From Prolixibacter sp. SD074 (lineage in GTDB: Bacteria; Bacteroidota; Bacteroidia; Bacteroidales; Prolixibacteraceae), in the NCBI RefSeq assembly GCF_009617895.1, contig NZ_BLAW01000001.1:2223001-2287000 (forward strand): 64,000 nucleotides of DNA, read 5' to 3'. Positions 29,848 to 39,022 of this stretch are shown here, in pieces; positions within the stretch are counted from its first letter, which is position 1, and each line of letters starts with the position of its first letter. Position numbers and translations under genes: made by a program. The notes under the pieces were generated by a model. That model worked only from the letters and a program-made list of their open reading frames with translations, did not search any database and had not been told where the DNA came from.

Positions 29848-31236
29848 ATGAGAAAGACATCATATAAAATCATCTTATTGAGCATCGGCATGGCAGGATT
29901 CCTGCTATCATGCAACACTTCGCGGCATTTCAACCGCGATAGTGTCGATACGCAGGAAATCTTCGGCTTCGAACCGGCCGATTCGGTGACCATGGCCGAT
30001 ACGCCCTGGCAGGAACTGTTTACCGATACATTGTTACAGAAATACATTCAGGAAGGACTGAAAAACAATCCGGATTTGCAGATTGCCGTTCAAAGAGTAG
30101 CAGAAGCCGAAGCGTACTTTTCTCAAAGCAAAGCTTCCCTATTTCCGTCTGTTTCAGCGAACGCTACTGGCAACTATACCCGGAATTCGGAATCCATTTA
30201 TCCTGATGGCCCCCGTGAAGTAAACAGTTATCAGCTGGGCGCTGAAGCCAGTTGGGAAGTCGACATCTGGGGAAAACTCCGCAGCTCGAAACGGGCAGCT
30301 TACGCCGATCTGCTGGCAAGCGATGCCGGAAGAAAAGCGGTGCAAACCCGTTTGATTGCCAACATTGCCAATGCTTATTACAACCTTGTTTCCCTCGATG
30401 CCAAGTTGGCGATTACCCGTCAAACGGTGAAAAACAACAAGGAACTGGTAGTGACGATGAAAGCGCTAAAGGAAAGCGGGATAGTTACAGGGGCAGCAGT
30501 TGTACAAACCGAAGCAGCACGTTACGCTGCGGAAGTCATCATCCCGGATCTGAATCAGCAAACCAGGGAAACCGAGAATGCCATGTGCATATTGCTTGGT
30601 AGAACTCCCGGGACCATTCAACGAGATTCGCTACTGGCATTGCCCAACAAACCGATGATGCGGATCGGCGTTCCTTCACAGCTGCTCGATAACCGTCCCG
30701 ATGTGATGCAGGCTGAGTATAACGTGATGGCTACTTACGAAATGACCAACAATGCGCGGGCATATTTCTACCCGTCATTGACATTGACAGCATCGACCGG
30801 ATTTGCAGCGACCGCGCTTGACAAACTGCTCGACCCAACTTCCTTTGCCGCCAATGTGGTGGGAGGACTCGCTGAGCCATTATTCAACAAAAGGGCCAAT
30901 GTTACCCGGTTGAAAGTGGCAAAAGCACAACAGGCCGGGGCATTGCTAACGTTACGTAATACTTTATTGAATGCCGGACAGGAAGTAAACAATGTGCTTT
31001 ACTCTTACCAGACTTCGCAGCAGAAAATTGTACTACGTCAGCAACAACTTGATGCATTGAAGAAATCGGTTTCATACACCGAACAGTTGTTGAATTACGG
31101 ATCGGCCACCTATACCGAAGTACTGAATGCACAGCAAAGTTTACTGTCAGCTCAGCTGAATGATATCAACGACCGATTGCAGAAACTTTCAGCAGTTATC
31201 TCGCTGTACCGTGCGTTAGGCGGCGGCTGGAAATAA
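29848..31236 (+). CDS. Outer-membrane efflux lipoprotein (TolC/OprM family)
   Basis: A 462-residue NodT/OprM-type outer-membrane factor, with lipobox FLLSC (Cys22). It has two TolC repeats, each with a helical hairpin, for example AYFSQSKASLFPSVSANATGN and YEMTNNARAYFYPSLTLTAS, the latter including the common YPSL pattern; EASWEVDIWGKLR is the conserved family turn. It completes the tripartite pump. A weak terminator follows. Confidence 0.94.
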   Translation: MRKTSYKIILLSIGMAGFLLSCNTSRHFNRDSVDTQEIFGFEPADSVTMADTPWQELFTDTLLQKYIQEGLKNNPDLQIAVQRVAEAEAYFSQSKASLFPSVSANATGNYTRNSESIYPDGPREVNSYQLGAEASWEVDIWGKLRSSKRAAYADLLASDAGRKAVQTRLIANIANAYYNLVSLDAKLAITRQTVKNNKELVVTMKALKESGIVTGAAVVQTEAARYAAEVIIPDLNQQTRETENAMCILLGRTPGTIQRDSLLALPNKPMMRIGVPSQLLDNRPDVMQAEYNVMATYEMTNNARAYFYPSLTLTASTGFAATALDKLLDPTSFAANVVGGLAEPLFNKRANVTRLKVAKAQQAGALLTLRNTLLNAGQEVNNVLYSYQTSQQKIVLRQQQLDALKKSVSYTEQLLNYGSATYTEVLNAQQSLLSAQLNDINDRLQKLSAVISLYRALGGGWK

Positions 31237-31263
31237 TAGAATAACCTAACTCATCAAAATAAG

Positions 31264-31298
31264 AAAAGGACTGTGCGGTAAGCATGGTCCTTTTTTAT
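31264..31298 (+). terminator. Terminator of the RND efflux operon
   Basis: AAAAGGAC and GGTCCTTTTTT form a stem with T-run about 30 bp after the channel-gene stop. Confidence 0.6.
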
Positions 31299-31631
31299 TG
31301 CTGAAACGATTAGCCTTTCGGGTCTGTAAGGATGTCATCCCTTCGAGGGATGACATCCTTAAATCAGCGGCAGCACTCCGAACAACGTTCCGGTGTTTTG
31401 GTGGGTCCCTTTCCATGCATTGCATGCATGGTGATTAATCTTCAATCCCTACCGGGATTTTTTTATAAAACCACGAAGTAGTTAAAGATGAATAAGGCCA
31501 TGTCCCGAAAAACCGGGACAGCCATGGGATGAAAAGAGCCAATATACAATGGGCTTTAGCCTAATTAATTTCAGCTTTGGGAAATTGCAACAACGTGTGA
31601 ATCTTATCCCGGCGGGATGACATATTGTTAG

Positions 31632-33249
31632 CCCGAATTATTCATCTCGAGTACAATAAAATGGGTGCAAAGTGTTATCTTTAAGTAGATTAAACGAAAC
31701 AACAACACTTTTAAACGCACCCATTTATGAGCAATAAAGATACCGTTTTTTACCGAGGCAGGACAGCAATAAACATGGATTTTTCAGCAGATGCAGTCAG
31801 TTCTGACGGGGCCGTACTACTGCTGGAAAAACTCGAAAGGAAACATCGCATATTGCACTATTTTAGCCAAGTGATTCCCGATTGTCGTGATCCATTTCGT
31901 ATAGTCCACCCCATTGATAAGCTTTTAAAGCAGCGCGTGTTCACCATGGTACAGGGCTACGAAGATGCCAACGATGTCCAGTACCTGAAAAACGACCCGC
32001 TGTTAAAGGACATCCTTGAAGGGGAACTGGCCTCACAGCCCACCATGTCAAGGTTCGAGAACGGTTTTGACAAGCATTCCGTATTTGCTTTGTGCAATGC
32101 GTGGGTTGACCGCTATGTACTCACACTGGCGGGCAGGGAACAACTTGTGATCGATATTGACGGCACCGACGACCCCACCCATGGCGAACAGCAACTGTCG
32201 ATGTTCAATGGCTATTACGGCCAGTTCATGTACAACGAACTGTTTTTCCACGATGGCGACACGGGGCAGATCATCCTCCCGGTACTACGCCCGGGTAACA
32301 GCCACTCCAACAAATGGTACGTTGCCATTTTAAAGCGGATATTGAAAAAGATAAGGGCCGCCTATCCCGGACTGAAGATCATTGTGCGGGCCGACAGCGG
32401 CTTCAGTTGCCCCGCTTTTTACCAACTGGCCGATGATTTTGGCCTCAAGTTCGCCGTTGGCATCGCCGCAAACGAAACACTGAAGAAAAAAACCGCAAGG
32501 GCGGAGAAAGCCGTGCGCCATTTGTTCGTTTCCAACAACACCAAGCACCAACATTTTATAAGCTATACCTATCAAGCAGGCACCTGGCACAAACCACAAC
32601 AATGCTACTCGAAGATAGAAAGCACGGGAAAGGGGCTGAACGTCAGGCATATTGTCAGCAATATGGAAGAAGCCGATGCCCGGTCCATCTATTTTGGGTT
32701 TTACGTAAAACGGGGCGAGGCCAGCGAAAACCGGATCAAAGAGGTAAAAAACATGTGTTTTTCGGACAGGTTGTCCGACCATGGCTTTTGGCCAAACTTT
32801 TTTCGGTTGTTCCTCAGCAGCTTGTCCTACGAAATATTTTTACTTGTGAAAGAAGCAATAAAGAAAACAGGCTTCGAAGCGGCCAAAAAATGGCAGGTTG
32901 ATACTATTAGGGCATCATTGTTGAAAATTGGGGCAACAATAAAAACGACAAAGCGAAAGGTGTACTACCGCTTTTCCAAGGCGTTCGTACACCAGGAACT
33001 GTTCAGGCAACTGGTCTTTCAATAAAATAAACAGCAGCGAACAACCAAGCAGGGCACAATGATGGGATTGCTATGCCCTGTTGTCAAAAAATGAGAGTTT
33101 TGGGACAAGAACAGCCGGACACGGCATCGGTTGTCCCCAATATTTATATCGCCCGACCGGAATTTAGTGTAGTTTTCATCAAGCCCAGCTTTCAAAAATA
33201 TGAACGCTATAGTTTTATGCACAATTCTCCGGCTGATGAATAATGCGGG
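31632..33249 (+). mobile_element. IS1380-type insertion sequence (1618 bp)
   Basis: Terminal inverted repeats CCCGAATTATTCATC (left) and the complement of GATGAATAATGCGGG (right) match in 14 of 15 positions. A 4-bp direct repeat TTAG flanks the element (31628-31631 and 33250-33253). The empty site is present in copy 2 of the block (62260-62280 region), where a single TTAG is seen. One transposase gene fills the element. Confidence 0.92.
31727..33025 (+). CDS. IS1380-family transposase (DDE)
   Basis: A 432-residue transposase. Features are the first catalytic Asp region LVIDIDGTDDPTHGEQQ, the conserved HGxYxxY-like segment FNGYYGQFMYNELFF, LRPGNSHSNKW, the second Asp in IIVRADSGFSCPAFY, and the third acidic region RGEASENRIKEVKNMC. 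All are typical for IS1380 elements of Bacteroidota. The frame is complete and ends 224 bp before the right end of the element, so the element may be active. Confidence 0.92.
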   Translation: MSNKDTVFYRGRTAINMDFSADAVSSDGAVLLLEKLERKHRILHYFSQVIPDCRDPFRIVHPIDKLLKQRVFTMVQGYEDANDVQYLKNDPLLKDILEGELASQPTMSRFENGFDKHSVFALCNAWVDRYVLTLAGREQLVIDIDGTDDPTHGEQQLSMFNGYYGQFMYNELFFHDGDTGQIILPVLRPGNSHSNKWYVAILKRILKKIRAAYPGLKIIVRADSGFSCPAFYQLADDFGLKFAVGIAANETLKKKTARAEKAVRHLFVSNNTKHQHFISYTYQAGTWHKPQQCYSKIESTGKGLNVRHIVSNMEEADARSIYFGFYVKRGEASENRIKEVKNMCFSDRLSDHGFWPNFFRLFLSSLSYEIFLLVKEAIKKTGFEAAKKWQVDTIRASLLKIGATIKTTKRKVYYRFSKAFVHQELFRQLVFQ

Positions 33250-33540
33250 TTAGAATAAGAAGCGATGAATAAATGTACGACCCCGGGGTCGAATATTGGG
33301 ATACCAAAAGGCTTTTCTAACAACAGGCGATTCCTAAGGAATCAAGAAATGAAATGAAATGTATTATGGGCTGAAAGCCCGGCTTACTTCAGCCCGGCGG
33401 CAACGCCCCGGGTTGGAATGTTGAATGTTGACGCGGTCGCGCGATGGTTTGGATTGAAACAAGGGTTTCGTTCCGACCGCAATAGAGAATGTGTTTGTTG
33501 AAACGTAATTCGTTCCTCAAAATGGCGGAAAATAATCATT

Positions 33541-33804
33541 GGCCAATTCCTCGCATTCCGGCACTGCGTCGGCGGCCATCTGCCATTCGCAGAAGCTTCC
33601 CGATACGCGTCGGCAGCCATCTGCGGTTTGCAGATCATTCCCGCATCGAAGAAAAGACCATCTGCCATTCGCAGAAAGCTCTCGCCGGTTGTCGGGAACA
33701 ATCTGCCGTTCGCAGAAGCTCCCTGCACCGTGTCGGCGGCCATCTGCCGTCTGCAGAAGTGTCCCGCATCGTGTCGCGGACCATCTGCCACCGGAAGAAA
33801 CGCC
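33541..33804. repeat. 41-bp tandem repeat array, copy 1
   Basis: CCATCTGC-type unit starts recur at 33576, 33617, 33658, 33699, 33740 and 33781, exactly 41 bp each time; a worn unit precedes them. Each unit carries a small palindrome TCTGCCRTTCGCAGA. Because 41 is not a multiple of three, the frames crossing it on both strands are not a repeated protein. It lies about 70 bp upstream of the DUF6261 fragment. Confidence 0.9.
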
Positions 33805-33874
33805 ATTTTCCAACGAATGAAGCGTCAATTATTTCAAACCATCTATAATCTATTATTAACTTAAACGGAAATTT

Positions 33875-34030
33875 ATGGAAATACACGAATTTGTAACGTT
33901 GCATGTCAGCGGCATGAGGATTAACGACCTCTTTTCACTCAACAAATCAACTATCGATTATGCGAAACCGGTGGTCGGGCGGATTAACCTGTCCCTTCGG
34001 GACGAAAAATATCTAAACTGCATACAGTGA
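33875..34030 (+). pseudogene. DUF6261-like gene fragment (5' end only)
   Basis: The first 35 codons (MEIHEFVTLHVSGMRINDLF onward to KPVVG) match the full gene at 62615-63361 with one residue change, then similarity stops at about 33979 and an unrelated tail of 16 codons reaches a stop. Sequence upstream of the start is also shared. This is a deletion remnant of a second copy of the array-gene-palindrome unit. Confidence 0.85.
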
Positions 34031-34528
34031 AGCAGTCTTCTCAAAAGCACTGCGATTCATCCAGCGTTGCTCAACGGCTTCATCAACGATACGATTGATG
34101 CGGGGTACCACCTGAGTTATGAGTCCATGTCCTTCGATAAATACCAATGCCTCTTCGAACGATTTAAGCATCGCACGATAAAAAGCTTCCTGGGTAACCG
34201 GACGCTCGCCGCAAAATGTCTGGGCCACTTCCATATTGTACAGCATCAGGTCGGCAATTATCGGCGCATCCACTCCCATCCGGATGAAGTTGCGTATATG
34301 CTTCTGTGCTACCGAGCGGCGGGTCTTGGGTTTTCTTCCGTTTACCGGAAAATATTCTTTGGAAATTTGCCACTTTGCCTCTTCCAGCAATTTATCCTCC
34401 CGCGGATTGAACGCAAAATCGTAAAAGGTTTTCACTTCTTTGAAACGTCCGTATAAATCGAGGATTTGCTCTTCAACCTGTTCCTTCGTTAGTTCTTTCA
34501 GGTATTGTTTTAATTCGCGTTTACTCAT
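34013..34528 (-). CDS. DUF6155-like protein
   Basis: A 171-residue soluble, helical protein beginning SKRELKQYLKELTKEQVEEQ with ILDLYGRFKEVKTFYDFAFN. It has a basic central segment (NGRKPKTRRSVAQKHIRNFI). It resembles the family called DUF6155 in Bacteroidota, function unknown. Start ATG overlaps the stop of the HAD phosphatase gene (ATGA, 34525-34528), so the two are cotranslated. Its 3' end runs into the remnant of the DUF6261 gene. Confidence 0.65.
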   Translation of the reverse strand: MSKRELKQYLKELTKEQVEEQILDLYGRFKEVKTFYDFAFNPREDKLLEEAKWQISKEYFPVNGRKPKTRRSVAQKHIRNFIRMGVDAPIIADLMLYNMEVAQTFCGERPVTQEAFYRAMLKSFEEALVFIEGHGLITQVVPRINRIVDEAVEQRWMNRSAFEKTASLYAV

Positions 34529-35208
34529 GAAAACTGTTTATTGGTCACCCACCGGCGAATGGTTTCCGGTGAAATATGGCGGAAATCGGTAATAAAATGA
34601 TGAGCGGCAGAGATATCATGCTGCACGGCGCCTTCAGGCTGGAATGCCACGCAGGTCATACCCGCATCCACCGCAGCACGGATGCCATTCATCGAGTCTT
34701 CGAAAACAAGACAGCTCGAAGGCTCATGCTCCAACTTTCCGGCAGCATAAAGATAGACATCCGGAGCCGGTTTACTCTTTCCGGCCTGTACGGTAGTAAC
34801 TACCGCATCGAAAAACGAGCGGATACCACATTGTTCCAAAATAATGTCGACAATGCCCGGAACCGATGAAGTAGCCACGGCCATTGGAATGTTGGCATCG
34901 CTTAATCCCGACAGCAATTTCTTTACGCCCGGATTGGGCTGCAAATTCCCAAGGTCGCTAAAAAATCCTACGCGAAATTCTTCGTCGTACTTCACCAGCT
35001 CCTCCAACGATGGCTTCAATCCATAACGCTTTTTCAAATCCGACCACATCAAATCGGCTGCCGTTCCGAGATAAAGTTGATGTACTTTGTCCGGCACCTC
35101 TATGCCCAATTCTGCATAAATCAACTCTTCCACTTTGTAGTGCCACGGCTCACTGTCGACCAGCACGCCATCCATGTCAAATATCACCGCCAGTTGATCC
35201 ATCATCAT
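34525..35208 (-). CDS. HAD-family phosphatase, beta-phosphoglucomutase-like
   Basis: A 227-residue HAD subfamily IA enzyme. Motif I is AVIFDMDGVLVDSEPWH, motif II MAVATSS, motif III KSKPAPDVYLYAA (Lys), motif IV LVFEDSMNGIRAA. An alpha-helical cap lies between motifs I and II. The substrate is probably a sugar or small organic phosphate; beta-phosphoglucomutase and phosphatases share these motifs and cannot be separated here. Confidence 0.88.
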   Translation of the reverse strand: MMMDQLAVIFDMDGVLVDSEPWHYKVEELIYAELGIEVPDKVHQLYLGTAADLMWSDLKKRYGLKPSLEELVKYDEEFRVGFFSDLGNLQPNPGVKKLLSGLSDANIPMAVATSSVPGIVDIILEQCGIRSFFDAVVTTVQAGKSKPAPDVYLYAAGKLEHEPSSCLVFEDSMNGIRAAVDAGMTCVAFQPEGAVQHDISAAHHFITDFRHISPETIRRWVTNKQFS

Positions 35209-35223
35209 CGTTCTTTCTTATCC

Positions 35224-35742
35224 TTACGGTTGCCAGTAAGGAGGTTTATTTTCGACAAATGTAATTGGAATTTCCTGAATAAATCCTTTGAGCCACCCGG
35301 TACAGTAATCCATTCCGGCCTGCTCGGAATTCACATGCCCCATCATGATGAAGGCTTTGTTGCGTCCCTGTTGCGTGGCGTCAATTGCATATTCGGGTGT
35401 CTCCCACTCCTGCGCCTCACCACTAATGACCACCTGCACATCGTCGCGATTCAGTAACTGGCGTTGTTTCGCTGGTCCGGGAGCTCCCACCGCCAAGCCA
35501 ACACCGGTGAGTTTCATGTCCGGATTTCCCACCACACGAATCACTCCCTGCGGGAATTTGGCTTTGAGTTGTTCAGTAAAATCCTTCAGCGATGTTTCGG
35601 GAAACTCAAAAATGGTATAGCTGTCGCCTTTCCGGTATTTGGCCCATCCCAGTTCGCGCACCATGCCCACATAAATACCATCGGGGCAAACATGGTGGTG
35701 ACAATGCCTGTAACTTTTTCATCCGGATTACCGCCTAAAGGG
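35224..35742 (-). pseudogene. Nif3-like protein, broken N terminus
   Basis: The 3' part encodes a C-terminal Nif3/YbgI-like region (GMVRELGWAKYRKGDSYTIF, VVGNPDMKLTGVGLAVG, GEAQEWETPEYAID, AFIMMGHVNSEQAG). Upstream, in another frame, is GGNPDEKVTGIVTTMFA, which looks like the early Nif3 metal-site region, joined directly to PDGIYVGMVREL. The middle of the N-terminal domain, the start and the frame are lost. A repeat rich in CCCCTTCAGGGGA lies just beyond (about 35777-35800) and could have mediated the deletion. Confidence 0.7.
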
Positions 35743-35769
35743 GAACTCGCTGAAAATCAATGAACTCTT

Positions 35770-35815
35770 CAAGGTCCCCTTCAGGGGATTTAGGGGTTTT
35801 TGACTTTTCGGAGTG
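35770..35815. repeat. Short palindromic intergenic repeat
   Basis: GGTCCCCTTCAGGGGATTTA followed by GGGG and a T-run; a CCCC / GGGG palindrome unit of a type often scattered between genes in Bacteroidota. It separates the Nif3 remnant from the DUF4340 gene. Confidence 0.55.
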
Positions 35816-35818
35816 GAC

Positions 35819-36742
35819 TCATGGATTAAAGTATTTTCCCGGCACAAAAACAGCATCATATGCTTTCTTGTCATCAAACAGCGCCGATGGATTCTGTGAT
35901 GATTTGACCAACTGATGGCCGCCATCCTGGTAAGCCGATACAGTAACGATGGGTTGTTCATCGTTCCGGGTAATGTCGAGTGTGGCCACAGGCGCTGAAT
36001 TCACTTCACTTTTTCCCGCGAAAGCGGTACCATTCAAACTACCTAGCTTTTGCAAATACCCTGCGACTTTGGCCGAGTCCGCAAGTACTCCGTTCACTTT
36101 CCACCTGCCATCTGCATTTTCCAACGTAAATGATTTTCCGCCAGCATACGAGAAAGCCAGTTTTGTCATGTCGCTGGTGACCATGTGCACCAGCCGGTGG
36201 TCGCGGAATTCGTTTACTGTCCGATTGAACAGCATGGGCAAATAACCTCTGACAGCAAACACATCATTTCCCGGGATTAGCCGGACATAGGTGGTCAGAT
36301 TGTGCGGCTTGGAATATGCAAATTTCCCAAGAACCAGGTCCGCCAGCTTTTCCTTTCCATTGTAAACCACAACATGGATTCCCGACGAATCAGCCACACC
36401 ATACTCACCAAACTTTTTCTCAGACGAAGAGACCAGGCTACGCGCCTTCAGTTGGTTTATTGCCGAGAGCATCCGCACCACAACATTGTCATCAGCTTTC
36501 AAAATTTTCCCGCCAAGGACGATGTTCCAATGATTGCTATTTTTCTCGAAGCGCAACATTGCCCCTTCGCCATGTTTCGGAGCGAGTTCAATAGCGGTTA
36601 CTTTATCGGTTGAAAAACGGGTCAGGTCACTATTAAATGTCCGGTCGCCTTTCCGGCTATCTTCGATCTTTACCAATACAACCGCCACCAGGAGCACAGC
36701 AAACGCTACTGCGAGTGGGCGTATTCCGATTCTCCTAAACAT
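35819..36742 (-). CDS. DUF4340-domain membrane-anchored protein
   Basis: A 307-residue protein with an N-terminal anchor helix (RPLAVAFAVLLVAVVLV) and repeated DUF4340 beta-rich segments (TDKVTAIELAPKHGEG, WNIVLGGKILKADDNVVVRML; WKVNGVLADSAKVAGYLQKL). The start overlaps the gldG stop by 8 bp. DUF4340 genes commonly follow GldG/ABC permease genes, so the product probably forms part of that envelope ABC complex. Function unknown. Confidence 0.85.
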   Translation of the reverse strand: MFRRIGIRPLAVAFAVLLVAVVLVKIEDSRKGDRTFNSDLTRFSTDKVTAIELAPKHGEGAMLRFEKNSNHWNIVLGGKILKADDNVVVRMLSAINQLKARSLVSSSEKKFGEYGVADSSGIHVVVYNGKEKLADLVLGKFAYSKPHNLTTYVRLIPGNDVFAVRGYLPMLFNRTVNEFRDHRLVHMVTSDMTKLAFSYAGGKSFTLENADGRWKVNGVLADSAKVAGYLQKLGSLNGTAFAGKSEVNSAPVATLDITRNDEQPIVTVSAYQDGGHQLVKSSQNPSALFDDKKAYDAVFVPGKYFNP

Positions 36743-38264
36743 AGTCGTCCTCCATTCTTTTGATGCGTATCCACCGTTTCCGCTGGGCGCGGAATACTCC
36801 GTAAATAATGATGAGCAAAATGGGTAACAGGAAGTTGAAATATTTCAGGAACAATTTCTTTCCATCTTCTATCTTCGCCAATGGCCGCGATGAAATTCCC
36901 TTAGTCCGAAGGTCGATCAAACCGGTATCATCCGACAGCCAGTCTACCGCATTCACAAAAAAGTTAATATTATCGGCTGGCAACTGTCGAGCCGACTGCC
37001 CTGAGCCATTCACCGCAAAATCGCCATCCGAAATCACAATCATGCGGGCATTGGCCGGACCGTCTATTTTCCCTTCCAGCAAACCAGCAACCACTTCGTT
37101 GGCTAACGGAAAATCCTTATCAGTCCAGTGATGTTGAATATCGAAATAAACCGGCGTACGTTGTTTCCCCGACATCCGGGATGTTTTCGCCAATGGAAGG
37201 AACGTTAATGTTGAATCGCCTGTATATTTTATCGGGCTGGCAAACTGCAGGGAGACAGCTTCCAGTCCTTCCGTCACCGGATGATTGGCAAAAGTGGTAA
37301 TAATGGGCAGGTAAGGGAATTGCAGCTGTGTAGAGAAACTAAATAGTCCCGATTGCTGGCGGAGGGAAATCGTCGAACAACTTGCATCGGTCACAAAACT
37401 GGGCTCCACCTGGATTCCCTTATTTGCCAGCCAGGTTTCCAGTCCTGTATTGATGGCAAACCCCCTCGAACGCTCCAACTGTCCGTTTACCCTGTCGAAA
37501 GTAACCAACAAGTTGCCTCCCTGGGCCAGGTAGTTGTCGAGTAATTTCAGTTGTTCAGGCGGAAAGCTGTCTTTGGGGGCATCAAGAATCAGTGTTTTGT
37601 ATTTTCCCAGGTAAACCGAATCGTTCAGCGTCACATTCCTCACATTGTACAGAACATTCAATTCCTGCATTACCTGCGGAAATTCAAACTTGGCCGGCTC
37701 TCCATTTCCCTGGATCAGGCCAATCTCCGGTTTGTCCTTCACGGTAAGTTTCCGAATGGCTGACGCCAGCGCATATTCCATTCCTGAACCCGGCTGTAAA
37801 AATGGTATTACTTCAGTTTTGTCATCATAGTGAACTACGGCACCGAGAAATGCCTTCTTCTGTACCGCCTGGTCTTTTTCCCGGACATTAATAACAACAG
37901 GTTGAATACCTGCATCAACAGCTTGTTGTTCGGTATCAGGATTATCGCCGGGAGAAATGAACTCGTAATTCACCTTTCCGTGCGAAACGCTATGAAACTC
38001 CTGAAGGAGATTATTGAATTCGGTACGCACCCGACTGATATCCGGTGGCAAGTTTTCCGAAAAATAAGCCGTAACCGTAACCGGATCGTCCAGGTGATTG
38101 ATGATGTGGTGCGTGGCATCGCTCAGGGTGTAACGCTGATCATCCGTGAAATCGATCCGGAAGAAAAAACGATTGGCCAAAATATTCAACAGAATCAGCA
38201 CACCACCCAACAAAAGAAAATATGGTAATAGTAGTTTTTTGCTCTTCATGATATGCTTTTTCAA
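36735..38264 (-). CDS. gldG: GldG-like ABC transporter auxiliary protein
   Basis: A 509-residue protein with an N-terminal membrane helix (LLLPYFLLLGGVLILLNILA), a long periplasmic region (VTVTAYFSENLPPDISRVRT, LIQGNGEPAKFEFPQVMQEL, YKTLILDAPKDSFPPEQLKLLDNYLAQGG split by loops) and a C-terminal helix FNFLLPILLIIIYGVF. This matches the GldG/IFT52-like family. It overlaps gldF by 4 bp. In gliding flavobacteria GldA-F-G form an ABC transporter needed for motility; outside them the role is unclear. Confidence 0.88.
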   Translation of the reverse strand: MKKHIMKSKKLLLPYFLLLGGVLILLNILANRFFFRIDFTDDQRYTLSDATHHIINHLDDPVTVTAYFSENLPPDISRVRTEFNNLLQEFHSVSHGKVNYEFISPGDNPDTEQQAVDAGIQPVVINVREKDQAVQKKAFLGAVVHYDDKTEVIPFLQPGSGMEYALASAIRKLTVKDKPEIGLIQGNGEPAKFEFPQVMQELNVLYNVRNVTLNDSVYLGKYKTLILDAPKDSFPPEQLKLLDNYLAQGGNLLVTFDRVNGQLERSRGFAINTGLETWLANKGIQVEPSFVTDASCSTISLRQQSGLFSFSTQLQFPYLPIITTFANHPVTEGLEAVSLQFASPIKYTGDSTLTFLPLAKTSRMSGKQRTPVYFDIQHHWTDKDFPLANEVVAGLLEGKIDGPANARMIVISDGDFAVNGSGQSARQLPADNINFFVNAVDWLSDDTGLIDLRTKGISSRPLAKIEDGKKLFLKYFNFLLPILLIIIYGVFRAQRKRWIRIKRMEDDYV

Positions 38265-38983
38265 TTCAGATTACGTTTTGCCAGGGATGCCTCGGAGCCC
38301 ATTAGCCCCATAATCACAATGGAGAAGAAATAGATGATATCTCTCGAATCGATAACACCGCGTGAAATCGCACTAAAATGAGTTGACATACTCAGATAAT
38401 CGAATGCCGAACCCGCCTCGCCGGTCAGCGATGACGCAAGAATACCGAAAATGACATGGAAGAAAATGCCGATGATTAGCGCCATCAGGAACGCGACAAT
38501 TTGATTATTCGTAACACTACTGGCAAATAAGCCGATGCTGATGTATGCCGAGCTCATCAATATTAGTCCAACGTATCCAAGGACGACCGCTCCCTGATCG
38601 ATAGGGCCCAGGCTCCAAACCGTAAAATAATACGGGAATGTGAGCAACAGGGCAATGACAATCAGAATGAGTGTGGAGAGAAATTTACCAACAACAATTT
38701 GCCACTCGGAAATCGGTTTTGTCAGCAACATTTCCAACGTGCCGTTTTTTTTCTCTTCGGCTAACTGCCGCATGGTAAGCGCCGGAATAAAGAAAAAGAG
38801 TGTCCAGTAAGCAATACTGAAGAACGATTGCAAACTTGCCTGCCCGATAAAAAATACATCGTTCCCCGATATCCAGGTAAAGAACCCGCTGAATCCCAGA
38901 AATGCAACTACCATGATATAAGCCGTCAGGGAATCGAAAAACGATTGCAGCTCTCTCCTGGTAATGATCCATATTTTAGTCAT
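38261..38983 (-). CDS. gldF: GldF-like ABC transporter permease
   Basis: A 240-residue ABC-2 type permease with six membrane helices. It starts KIWIITRRELQSFFDSLTAY, contains MRQLAEEKKNGTLEMLLTKP, the typical ABC-2 cytoplasmic signature, and ends with SRDIIYFFSIVIMGLMGSEA. It is followed by gldG with a 4-bp overlap and preceded by the GldA-like ATPase, so the three form one transporter. Confidence 0.9.
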   Translation of the reverse strand: MTKIWIITRRELQSFFDSLTAYIMVVAFLGFSGFFTWISGNDVFFIGQASLQSFFSIAYWTLFFFIPALTMRQLAEEKKNGTLEMLLTKPISEWQIVVGKFLSTLILIVIALLLTFPYYFTVWSLGPIDQGAVVLGYVGLILMSSAYISIGLFASSVTNNQIVAFLMALIIGIFFHVIFGILASSLTGEAGSAFDYLSMSTHFSAISRGVIDSRDIIYFFSIVIMGLMGSEASLAKRNLN

Positions 38984-39022
38984 CGTACCATTTTTTTTGA
39001 ATTCATCTTATTGTCATGTCAA

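Larger units (their letters stand above)
31328..33483. repeat. Palindromic repeat block, copy 1 (split by an insertion element)
   Basis: 31328-31631 plus 33254-33483 match, in reverse complement, the uninterrupted block at 62041-62575. The block is a series of short palindromes, among them AAGGATGTCATCCC with its mate, AATCCC-TACC-GGGATT, GTCCCG-AAAAAC-CGGGAC, CGACCCCGGGGTCG and GATTCC-TAA-GGAATC. It has no reading frame of note. Both sides are joined again if the element at 31632-33249 and one TTAG are removed. Confidence 0.9.

Noticed and set aside
33576-33804. Possible CRISPR array
   Set aside because: Units are contiguous 41-bp tandem copies with gradual divergence; there are no unique spacers and no cas genes nearby.
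33384-33904. Long frames on both strands across the 41-bp array, giving repetitive peptides
   Set aside because: The 41-bp period shifts frame each unit, so frames are by-products of repeated GC-rich DNA, and they exist on both strands at once.
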